DNA of 64,000 bases from Taudactylus pleione. Its lineage: Eukaryota; Chordata; Amphibia; Anura; Myobatrachidae. Under the pieces are notes generated by a model. The model made no database searches, had not been told where the DNA came from, and was given only the letters and a program-made list of their open reading frames with translations. Positions 56,099 to 64,000 of the stretch are shown here, piece after piece. A program made the position numbers and the translations under genes. The stretch covers positions 4,397,501 through 4,461,500 of the forward strand of contig JAUIMM010000519.1 of the NCBI GenBank assembly GCA_031769625.1. Reading direction: 5' to 3'. Each line of letters opens with the position of its first letter. Within the stretch, counting starts at the first letter, position 1.

Positions 56099-56752
56099 CA
56101 CGCCAGATTAAGGGGGGGGGGTGACAGGAGCGGTCGTCCCTGGGCACCCACACAAGGTCGACGTGACCCTGCCGAGGACAGGTGTCTAGCGTCTCCTGTT
56201 CCTGGGTAGAGGCTCTGGAGCCGCGCTGTTCAACAGACTGCATGCAGCAGCACAGTCAGTGCTGCTGCATCAGCTGTCTAATGGAGAAAGAGAGGGCCAG
56301 TTTAACTGTAATTAATCCCTACGATCCCCGCCGATGCCTCAGCTGGCCGCATTGGGGGTGGAGCCAACACGGCAAGCCCCACCCCCATATCCACTGCAAA
56401 TTGCATCATTAATCGCGGGGGGCGGAGACTAACGAATTGAGGAGGTGCCGGCTGGGTCCTTTTGCAACATTCTGCTGCTTCAAGTGTAAGTGTACTGTTT
56501 TAGTGTGTGTATGTATGTACAGTATGTATGTATGTGATATTGTGCATATGTGTTGGTGTGCATACCGTGTATGTATGTGTTAATGTGTATATATGTGTTA
56601 GTGTGTGTATACTGTTTATGTGTATGTGTGAGTGGTGTCTTTGTGTGGGGTTTTCGAGGGGGGGAAGAGGGGTATGCTCGGTTCTGTGTGGCTTGAAGGG
56701 GGGCCCCAAAGCTATGTTGCCCTGGGGCCCTCACAAGCCTTAATCGGCCCTG
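56099..56752. mobile_element. hAT MITE, 654 bp, perfect TSD
   Basis: The ends are CACGCCAGATTAAGGGGG and GCCTTAATCGGCCCTG. GTTTTTGC flanks both sides (56091-56098, 56753-56760). A TGTGTATGTATG-type simple repeat lies inside (56495-56635), where short frames on both strands are artefacts. Confidence 0.9.
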
Positions 56753-56850
56753 GTTTTTGCCCAATCAGTTTAGCACAGATCAAAATTGAATCGATCAAAA
56801 TTGCATCAATCAAAATTGCATCAATCAAAATTGCATAGGTAAAAAATGCA

Positions 56851-58281
56851 CAGCTCATATATAATTATTGATAAGTAAGGACATAAATCAATATACGGAT
56901 CGTATTCCTACCTTTATATCACATTTATCCCTTTAGTAGCAGAACAGTAATATTATGGTGTGACTACCTGATAATTATTTAGAGATAGTAAGATATCGTA
57001 AGTGTCCCCAACTTCTACTTTTGCCTGTTGTACAGCGCCTAGTATTGGACGGGCAATGAGAGAGTGGGAAAGCTGGTGTCTCATGAAAGTAAAGTGTGGT
57101 GGTTAGATGTTAAAGACCTGTGTACGGGTGTTAGGTGGACCTTGGTGCTAAATAGCATTGCAGGGACCAGATTCGCCCATGGGTGTTAGGTGGATCCTGA
57201 TGCAAATTTGCCCAGGTAATTCAGACTACCACCTGAAAAAGATAGAATAAATATACACCTGTCTGTGTGCTCACACCATACTTGGAGGACTGTTTTTCTA
57301 TGCTACCTGTCTATCCACAGTGGGTCGGTATGCTCCCTAAAAACAGCAATGTGTCGCTGAAAGCTGCAATGTGCATGCTGCTTTTAGAAGCATGTGCTTC
57401 CACATACACTCATGTAACCTGGGATCCTCAGAGCCAGTTCGGGTGAGTAACAGATGTGTGAGCCGGAGCGTGTCCACCGGTCCGCTGATCCAGCCGGAAG
57501 TGCGGGTGTTTGACGTACGTTTCGCCGTAAAAGCTCTGTAAAAGCAGAGTAGTAAGCCAATCAGAGGTATTAGAGTATAATAGATATTCATTTTTTTAGC
57601 ATACTTGACTGACAGAGTATACATCCAATCACAATGCCGTTCCCTGGAATCATGTATCCCAGACCAACTGAGCCAAACAGTGTGGCTCTAAAAAGCTATA
57701 GTGTTAATTCAATGGTAATTACACCATAATAGCATATATAATGTAAATAATGATACATAATATAGAAATTAATCTTTATATAATGATGTTATTTAAAGAG
57801 GGTAATAAAGTTATTGATAAACAGACTAGTTGAACGGGATTATATTTATAATCATAATGCCAATTTCACGTATCATATGTAAACAATTTTAACACGAAGG
57901 ACCTGTTACATTTTTATAACATGAAATTCTCTAATGTGAATTTAACACATATATATATAAAGGACAAATAAACTATTGCATGACCCAGTTGTGTTGTAAA
58001 TAGGATCTTGATTGTCAGATATCACATCAATTTGAAGATGAGATATCATAATTGCTCCATAATTAATCCCTATAAAATCAATGACAATGATGTGGTATTC
58101 AAAAAACTTACTGATATGACCCATAGTGCTAGAATCAGAGTGGTGCTGTTGATAGGGTCATAATAATAACCAGGTGTGTAAATAATGAATGGTGAAGTGA
58201 ACATTCTTTTCTAGAATAAGGGTGGTATTGTTAATGGGGTCATTTTGGAGACCCTGTGTGTAGGTGATGAGATAATTAGTG
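56851..58281. other. Stretch without recognised gene; a weak hammerhead-side motif
   Basis: On the minus strand GGCGAAACGTACGTC (57526-57512) resembles the GAAAC-stem III-GTC side of PLE hammerheads, but the CTGATGA core is absent. The neighbouring sequence (57300-57650) may therefore be an orphan PLE pLTR. The rest is AT-rich. Confidence 0.4.
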
Positions 58282-58561
58282 TGTCACAATCCTGGCTAGT
58301 TTTTACCTTTTGTGACTTACCTCTGCCAGCTGCTCCATGGATCTGTGTTTGTAATTCTCCTGGGACATCTGCTCTGGCTGAATCATGCTGGCTGTAACAT
58401 CTCTGTGTGTGCAGACTGCTCTCCCCCCACACTGATTAATCACCTGGACCCTGCTCTGTCTGCAGGAGATGATTACTCCCTCTGCATGTTGTGCCTTGCT
58501 CCACTCAGAATGCCACTGCCAGACCACCTGTCTGTATCCACCAATCGCTGCCAGACTCTAG

Positions 58562-58570
58562 GTATATAGA
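58562..58570 (+). promoter_or_regulatory. TATA-like box in the 5' LTR
   Basis: GTATATAGA lies about 280 bp into the LTR, just upstream of the start of the minisatellite part. The same sequence is in the 3' LTR at about 63166. Its role as core promoter is inferred from position. Confidence 0.45.
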
Positions 58571-59911
58571 TCTTCCTCTAATAGCACTCAGTGCTTGAAC
58601 ATCTTGTTACGTTCCGTGGTGTACTGCTTGTGCTATAGCTGTACCTCTGTGTGCCAGTATGTCCCAGGCTCCTGCTGGTTCCTAGACCAGTGCTATCTGT
58701 AAGCCTGCTGCTTTCAGCTATCCACGCTACCAGCCTCTTACCTACGGCTCTCAGGCCGCTCCAAGTAGCTTCCACGCTACCAACTTCTCCACACGGCTCC
58801 CAGGCCGCATCAAGCAGCTTCCACGCTACCATCTCTCACCCACAGCTCCCAGGCCGCACCAAGTAGCTATCCACGCTACCAGCCTCTCACCTATGACTCC
58901 CAGGCCTCTCCAAGTAGCTTCCACACTACCAGCTTCTCCACACGGCTCCCAGGCTGCATCAAGTAGCTTCCACGCTACCATCTCTCACCCACGGCTCCCA
59001 GGCCACACCAAGTAGCTTCCACGCTACCATCTCTCACCCACGGCTCCCAGGCCGCACCAAGTAGCTTCCACGCTACCAGCGTCTACCCACGGCTATCCAG
59101 CCACTCCACGTAGCCACCCAGCTACCAGCATCTACCCACAGCTATCCAGCCGCTCCACGTAGCTACCCAGCTACCAGCGTCTACCCACAGCTATCCAGCC
59201 GCTCCACATAGCCACCCAGCTACCAGCGTCTACTCATGGCTATCCAGCCGCTCCATGTAGCTACCAGCTACCAGTGTCTACCCACGGCTATCCAGCCACT
59301 CCACGTAGCCACCCAGCTACCAGCATCTACCCACGGCTATCCAGCCGCTCCACGAAGCCACCCAGCTACCAGCATCTACCCACGGCTATCCAGCCACTCC
59401 ACGTAGCCACCCAGCTACCAGCGTCTACCCACAGCTAACCGGCTGCTCCACGTAGCCACCCAGATACCAGCGTCCACCCATGGCTATCCTGCCGCTCCAC
59501 GTAGCTACCCAGATACCAGCGTCTACCCACGGCTATCCAGCCGCTCCACATAGCCACCCAGCTACCAACGTCAACCCACGGCTTCCCAAGCCACAACAAG
59601 TAGCTTCCACGCTACCATCCATCTGCAAGCCCATCTACTAGTAACCCGACCAGCTCAGTCAGCCTTCCTGCCGGTCCCAGTCTGGTTTCTCCAAGTCCAC
59701 TCACCTCACGGCTCATTAGCTGCACCAAGTAGTTTCCGTGCTACCATCCATCTGCAAGCTCATCTACTGGTACCCCAACCAGCTCAGTCAGCCTACCTGC
59801 CGGTCCCAGTCCAGTCCCTCCAAGTTCCTTCTGGTCTCATTCCAATGTCTCCAGTTTCCAGTTCCAGTCACTTATCACCAAAGGCAGTTCTCACTGCTAC
59901 CCACTTCTTAT

Positions 59912-59917
59912 AATAAA
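59912..59917 (+). terminator. Polyadenylation signal AATAAA in the 5' LTR
   Basis: AATAAA occurs 20-26 bp before the inferred LTR end, which is the normal place for the R/U5 poly(A) signal. The corresponding part of the 3' LTR is outside the window. Confidence 0.5.
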
Positions 59918-59936
59918 AGAGCTATTCATCTTAACC

Positions 59937-61796
59937 ATGGTTCCAGTCCAGCCGGCCTCCAGTGATTCCAGTTTATCACCTGATACAGGTAACTCATTAA
60001 CACCAACTGTGACAGTATGTTCAAGCCTACCGATGGTAGCGGATCTAGCACCTAATCCTGGATCAAGTGCTTTCCGTAACCTAATCACTTGTTTGGATTC
60101 ACAGGAGGCGGTACAGCATCAAGTACTACAGCTTCTGCAAATTCTGACTAACCGGCTAGATGATACCAAAATCTTACCTGAACTCCTAACTACTTTCCAT
60201 CAACTGCTGGAACAGCTACAGGCTCTACTCAACAAAATATTTCAGATCATTCCTGAATTTCTTAGAGCTACCTCTGTCTCAACTAAAAACTCTGTCTTGG
60301 AATCTCTAAGAACCAAAGATTCTTCCATGCCAAGTAAAGTGAGACATCGAAGTTACCTGCGCTCCAAGCTCTCTGTGGCTGAACGCCAGCGGCGTAAAGA
60401 TTTACATCTCTGTCGCTATTGTGGAGCTTCTGACCACTTTATCAAAGGCTGTCCCCTTTGCAATTCCAGCAGTATAACAATGTGTCAACGTCTCAATGCC
60501 TGTTCCGGTCCCGTCCCGCATTCTGCCTGTTCCGGTCCCAGCCTGGATTCTGCCTGTTCCGGTCCCAGCCCGGATTCTACCTGCTCCGGTCCCAGCCCGG
60601 ATTCTGCCTGTTCCGGTCCCGTCCCGGATTCTGCCTGTTCCGGTCCCGTCCCGGATTCTGCCTGTTCCGGTCCCGTCCCGGATTCTGCCTGTTCCGGTCC
60701 CGTCCTGAATTCTGCCTGTTCCGGTCCCGTCCCGGATTCTGCCTGTTCCGGTCCCGTCCCGGATTCTGCCTGTTCCGGTCCCAGCCCGGATTCTGCCTAT
60801 TCCGGTCCCAACCCGGATTCTGCCTGCTCTGGTAGGGGACTCCAGTTGGCAACCCCAGGAGGGGTCTCCAGAGTCTCAACCCCAGGAGGGTCCTCAAGTC
60901 TCGTAACCCAAGAAGGGGTTTTGAGTCACTCACCCCAGGAGGAAGTTTCTGTCCTCGCATCCCAAAAGGGGGGTTCATGTTCCATACTTCAAAAGGAAAA
61001 GTCGAGTCAGCTTCCCCAGAAGGGGATTTTGGGTCCCATACTCCAACAGGGAGTGTCAAGTTCTGTACTCCAGGAGGGGACCTTAAGTCTCTCACCCCAG
61101 GAGAGGGTTACAAGAATTATGCCCCAGGAGGGGGTCTCAAGTCTCGCACCCCAGGAAGGGGCCTCCAGTCTCGCACCCCAGGAAGGAGCCTCCAGTCTCG
61201 CACCCCAGGAAGGGGCCTCCAGTCTCACACCCCAGGAGGGGGTTTCAAGTCTCGCACACCAGGAGGGGTCTCAAGTCTCGCACCCCAGGAGGGGGTCTCA
61301 AGTCTCGCACCCCAGGAGGGGGTCTCAAGTCTCACACTCCAGGAAGGGGTCTCAAGTCTCGCACCCCAAGAGGGGGTCTCAGGTCTCACGCCCCAGGAGG
61401 GGGTCTCAGGTCTTGCGCCCCAGGAGGGGGTCTCAAGTCTCACACCCCAGGAGGGGGTCTCAAGTCTTGCGCCCCAGGAGGGGGTCTCAAGTCTCGCACC
61501 CCAGCAAGGGGTCTCAAGTCTCATACTCCAAGAGGGGGTTTAAAGTCTCGCACCCCAGCAAGGGGCCTCAAGCATCGCACCCCAGAAGGTGGTCTCAAGT
61601 CTCATGCCCCAGGAGTGGGTTCCAGGTTCCAGTTCCCAGGGAGAAGTGTCATGTACTACTAATCCTGATCATGGCTCCTGTTCAGCATCTCCTGAAAATA
61701 TTGTTCCAGAGGATGACAGTTTCTGTAGCCTGTTCTCAGCCTCGAATGTTGAAGCTGCTGTCTCTGGCTCCTCAGGACTCCTTCCAGTTCCTTTAG
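59937..61796 (+). CDS. Gag-like ORF 1: coil, CCHC knuckle, 27-bp coding repeats
   Basis: A 619-aa frame opens at the LTR/internal junction, so its true start may be further in. Residues 55-115 are helical and Leu/Gln-rich (AVQHQVLQLLQIL). Basic KLSVAERQRRKD precedes a zinc knuckle CRYCGASDHFIKGC (159-172), a perfect C-x2-C-x4-H-x4-C. About 12 copies of the 9-aa unit CSGPVPDSA follow (189-296). After this come degenerate 9-aa units of the type SSLAPQEGV, changing to GSQVSHPRR where indels shift the repeat phase. The last part is out of frame with ORF 2. In Ty3/gypsy gag the knuckle normally follows the capsid; here it comes first. No pol follows. Confidence 0.7.
   Translation: MVPVQPASSDSSLSPDTGNSLTPTVTVCSSLPMVADLAPNPGSSAFRNLITCLDSQEAVQHQVLQLLQILTNRLDDTKILPELLTTFHQLLEQLQALLNKIFQIIPEFLRATSVSTKNSVLESLRTKDSSMPSKVRHRSYLRSKLSVAERQRRKDLHLCRYCGASDHFIKGCPLCNSSSITMCQRLNACSGPVPHSACSGPSLDSACSGPSPDSTCSGPSPDSACSGPVPDSACSGPVPDSACSGPVPDSACSGPVLNSACSGPVPDSACSGPVPDSACSGPSPDSAYSGPNPDSACSGRGLQLATPGGVSRVSTPGGSSSLVTQEGVLSHSPQEEVSVLASQKGGSCSILQKEKSSQLPQKGILGPILQQGVSSSVLQEGTLSLSPQERVTRIMPQEGVSSLAPQEGASSLAPQEGASSLAPQEGASSLTPQEGVSSLAHQEGSQVSHPRRGSQVSHPRRGSQVSHSRKGSQVSHPKRGSQVSRPRRGSQVLRPRRGSQVSHPRRGSQVLRPRRGSQVSHPSKGSQVSYSKRGFKVSHPSKGPQASHPRRWSQVSCPRSGFQVPVPREKCHVLLILIMAPVQHLLKILFQRMTVSVACSQPRMLKLLSLAPQDSFQFL
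60501..60824 (+). repeat. 27-bp coding minisatellite 1
   Basis: About 12 units of TGTTCCGGTCCCGTCCCGGA-TTCTGCC encode CSGP(V/S)PDSA. The unit is a multiple of three, so all frames on both strands tend to stay open, which explains the overlapping frames here. Confidence 0.95.
60850..61625 (+). repeat. 27-bp coding minisatellite 2
   Basis: About 25 degenerate units of TCTCAAGTCTCGCACCCCAG-GAGGGGG encode SSLAPQEGV in the frame that leads to ORF 2. Single-base gaps (for example near 61265) shift the phase of ORF 1. Confidence 0.93.
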
Positions 61797-62410
61797 TTGG
61801 TCCAAGTACCGAACAGCTGTCAACTTCAGTTGTTTTGATTCCTCAACAATCAGAGCATCCTCAAGTCTCTTCCAGCCCTGCACCTGAATGTGCTCCACAA
61901 TCCTCGAACACACAAACTTCATTGGATACTCCAGGATACATATATTTTGATGGGGACTTATCACAATACTTTGTATTACTGGAGCAATATGCTGCAATCA
62001 TGGAAGCAGATCCAGCTTGTGGTATCACTCCTACCAACTTTACTAAGTGCCTTCTCTCTTCCTTTAGAGGTAAGGCGTTGGACTGGGCCAATCCTCTCAT
62101 CGAGTCTAAAGATCCTGTGCTTCTAAAAATAAAGACTTTCAGTGAAGCTCTTATTAAAGAATTTGGTCTTAAACCTGTCAAACGAAATTCTAGTGAAATT
62201 CTCAGTTCTGAAAATTGGTCCAAGCAGTCTGTCGGTCCTACTAAAGAATCATCCTCTGCTGAGTCCTCCACTTCCCTGAACATGAGATGTGCACCCACCT
62301 CCTTGTCCTCTTCATACTGCAGTAACTCCCAAAACACCATCAAAATTGGTTATATTTCGCTTAGTTCCTCCCAGGAGTCCTATCAATGTTCAAGTCCTAC
62401 AAAACCTTAG
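61589..62410 (+). CDS. Gag-like ORF 2: capsid-like domain
   Basis: A 273-aa frame, in the same phase as 60977-61543, continues the SSLAPQEGV repeat after a stop. Residues 115-200 contain YIYFDGDLSQYFVLLEQY and GKALDWANPLIE, then FSEALIKEFGLKP. This is the typical Ty3/gypsy gag capsid pattern (FDG ... LG-x-ALxWA-x-PL ... F). A Ser-rich tail follows. After the stop at 62408 the same frame reads on (DTDSESELDPAYDN ... KHSRSRKKN) to a second stop at about 62594, so the natural protein may have been longer. The capsid packages the element RNA in the family. It is separated from the knuckle by both minisatellites. Confidence 0.75.
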   Translation: MVSSLMPQEWVPGSSSQGEVSCTTNPDHGSCSASPENIVPEDDSFCSLFSASNVEAAVSGSSGLLPVPLVGPSTEQLSTSVVLIPQQSEHPQVSSSPAPECAPQSSNTQTSLDTPGYIYFDGDLSQYFVLLEQYAAIMEADPACGITPTNFTKCLLSSFRGKALDWANPLIESKDPVLLKIKTFSEALIKEFGLKPVKRNSSEILSSENWSKQSVGPTKESSSAESSTSLNMRCAPTSLSSSYCSNSQNTIKIGYISLSSSQESYQCSSPTKP

Positions 62411-62810
62411 ATTTTACCTTTAGATACTGACTCAGAGTCTGAACTCGATCCTGCATATGATAATTCTCCATTCCCTGAAAACCATCTGCCATTTGACCCT
62501 GTTCTTTCCAGTCATGTGTTTCCACAGGAGTTACCAGAGATCCCATTTCCGTTGGTTGGCACAAAACATTCTCGCAGCCGAAAGAAGAATTGACGAATGT
62601 CTTGAACCATCCCCTTTGAAGAATTTCCACTCCTGGTATCCCAATAAATGTAAGAATTAAGAGGATGTCTAAAGAGATGTTTCTAGAGTAATGGTGCCCC
62701 TATGTTTGAAGCTCCTGTAATGTCATGTTTGGAAGAAAGTTTTTCAGTTTCCTGGGTGTCTCATTTTTTCATGTTCTCCTATGTATTTATTTGGGTGTTC
62801 AGAGTCCACC
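62411..62810 (+). other. Short 3' internal region of the LTR element, no pol
   Basis: After the gag-like frame only a decayed extension and about 200 bp of non-coding sequence remain before the polypurine tract. There is no protease, RT, RNase H or integrase motif, so the element is non-autonomous. Confidence 0.8.
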
Positions 62811-62812
62811 CA

Positions 62813-62827
62813 TGAAGAGGGGGGTAC
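62813..62827 (+). other. Polypurine tract before the 3' LTR
   Basis: TGAAGAGGGGGGTAC directly precedes TGTCACAATCC of the 3' LTR, the expected plus-strand primer position. Confidence 0.85.
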
Positions 62828-64000
62828 TGTCACAATCCTGGCTAGTTTTTACCTTTTGTGACTTACATCTGCCAGCTGCTCCATGGATCTGTGTTTGTAA
62901 TTCTCCTGGGACATCTGCTCTGGCTGAATCATGCTGGCTGTTACATCTCTGTGTGTGCAGAGCTCTCACCTCCCCACACTGATTAATTACCTGGACCCTG
63001 CTCTGTCTGTGAGCATTGCTAGTCTTAATTGGAATCACAGGTGTGGTCCTGATTCTCAAGGGCTGCAGAGATGATTACTCCCTCTGCATGTTGTGCCTTG
63101 CTCCACTCAGAATGCCACTGCCAGACCACCTGTCTGTATCCACCAAACGCTGTCAGACTCTAGGTATATAGATCCTCCTCTAATAGCACTCAGTGCTTGA
63201 ACATCTTGTTACATTCTGTGGTGTACTGCTTGTGCTATAGCTGTACCTCTGTGTGCCAGTATGTCCCAGGTTCCTGCTGGTTCCTAGACCAGTGCTATCC
63301 GTAAGCCTGCTGCGTTCAGCTATCCACGCTACCAGCCTCTCACCTATGGCTCCCAGGCTGCTCCAAGTAGCGTCCACGCTACCAGGTTCTCCACATGGCT
63401 CCCAGGCCGCATCAAGCAGCTTCCACGCTACCATCTCTCACCCACGGCTCCCAGGCCGCACCAAGTAGCTATCCACGCTACCAGCCTCCACGTAGCTACC
63501 CAGCTACCAGCGTCTACCCACAGCTATCCAGCCGCTCCATGTAGCCACCCAGCTACCAGCATCTACCCATTGCTATCCAGCCGCTCCACAAAGCCACCCA
63601 GCTACCAGCGCCTACCCACGGCTATCCAGCCACTCCATGTAGCTACCCAGCTACCAGCGTCTACCCACGGCTATCCAGCCGCTCCACATAGCCACCCAGA
63701 TACCAGCGTCCACCCACGGCTATCCTGCCACTCCACGTAGCTACCCAGATGCCAGCATCTACCCACGGCTATCCAGCCGCTCCACATAGCCACCCAGCTA
63801 CCAACGTCTACCCACGGCTTCCCAAGCCACAACAAGTAGCTTCCATCCATCTGCAAGCCCATCTACTAGTAACCCGACCAGCTCAGTCAGCCTTCCTGCC
63901 AGTCCCAGTCCGGTTCCTCCAAGTCCACTCACCTCATGGCTCATTAGCTGCACCAAGTAGCTTCCGTGCTACCATCCATCTGCAAGTTCATCTACTGGTA
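62828..64000 (+). repeat. 3' LTR, truncated by the window edge
   Basis: It matches the 5' LTR from its first base. It keeps a roughly 55-bp segment (63010-63066, GAGCATTGCTAGTCTTAATT onward) lacking in the 5' copy and has fewer 49-bp units. It continues beyond 64000, so its end and the TSD cannot be seen (the candidate left TSD is TAGTG at 58277-58281). Confidence 0.9.

Larger units (their letters stand above)
58282..59937 (+). repeat. 5' LTR of a gag-only LTR retrotransposon
   Basis: It begins TGTCACAATCCTGGCTAG, the same as at 62828, and is taken to end ...TTAACCA before TGGTTCCAG. It contains a TATA-like box (58562), a poly(A) signal (59912) and a minisatellite of about 49-bp units (58860-59600; CTATCCAGCCGCTCCACGTA, GCCACCCAGCTACCAGCGTC). 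Against the 3' LTR it lacks about 55 bp near 58465 (present at 63010-63066). Otherwise the two are very similar by eye. The minisatellite makes this LTR unusually long. Confidence 0.88.

Noticed and set aside
56480..56764. Thr/His- or Cys/Val-rich frames
   Set aside because: They come from a TGTGTATG simple repeat inside a hAT MITE.
57512..57550. Full hammerhead ribozyme on the minus strand
   Set aside because: Only the GAAAC-stem III-GTC side is present; no CTGATGA core or convincing stem II, so it is not listed as an RNA gene.
60501..61625. CRISPR-like regular repeats
   Set aside because: The units are contiguous 27-bp coding minisatellites without spacers, in a eukaryotic LTR element.
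1..64000. tRNA, rRNA or intact host protein gene
   Set aside because: I looked on both strands for conserved tRNA boxes, rRNA core sequence and multi-exon conserved proteins and found none that I could support by eye.

Overview
This window looks like vertebrate, non-coding, repeat-dominated DNA. I found no host protein-coding gene that I can support. The mix of elements points to a large-genome anuran amphibian: many hAT elements with 8-bp target-site duplications (TSDs), Tc1/mariner, PIF/Harbinger, two lineages of Penelope-like elements (PLEs) with GIY-YIG domains and hammerhead-ribozyme-like motifs, LTR elements, and palindromic MITEs whose ends read GGGCCTGATTCAG. The organism call is inference from general knowledge of element content, not from a diagnostic gene.

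Layout. 0-0.9 kb: a decayed PIF/Harbinger transposase on the minus strand with a recognisable 237-bp intron. 1.7-5.5 kb: PLE-like debris, a convincing hammerhead ribozyme at 2.1 kb and a near-perfect giant palindrome (4531-5459). 8.86-24.41 kb: one hAT element opened up by successive insertions. These are a 4.6-kb second-family hAT with a perfect TSD, and two same-family hAT copies inserted side by side at one target. One of those two carries a minus-strand PLE plus three palindromic MITEs. 25.3-26.9 kb: the most repeat-free segment. 27.3-30.3 kb: a hAT with a perfect TSD carrying an LTR and a gag-like fragment. 32.1-36.4 kb: a 5'-truncated plus-strand PLE flanked by 155-bp direct repeats. 38.28-39.92 kb: a complete Tc1 element with a frameshifted transposase. 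40.4-48.9 kb: an LTR fragment, a short Tc1 derivative, several hATs with good TSDs, and more MITEs.

48.9-54.4 kb holds two deleted hAT copies in inverted orientation. They sit between the two halves of a MITE, with a TSD only at the outer ends, so they may have moved as one composite unit. Two MITEs next to each other carry paired RFX X-box and CCAAT motifs. From 58.28 kb to the window end is an LTR retrotransposon with roughly 1.65-kb minisatellite-rich LTRs and a gag-only internal region. Its CCHC knuckle precedes two 27-bp coding minisatellites and a capsid-like domain, and no pol is present. The 3' LTR runs off the window.

The recurring theme is non-autonomous elements built from chains of short palindromes or minisatellites. 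The multi-hairpin MITEs, the composite hAT, the reordered gag and the ribozyme-bearing PLE debris are the most interesting observations. All TSDs, terminal inverted repeats (TIRs) and hairpins were read by eye. No alignment or database search was run.
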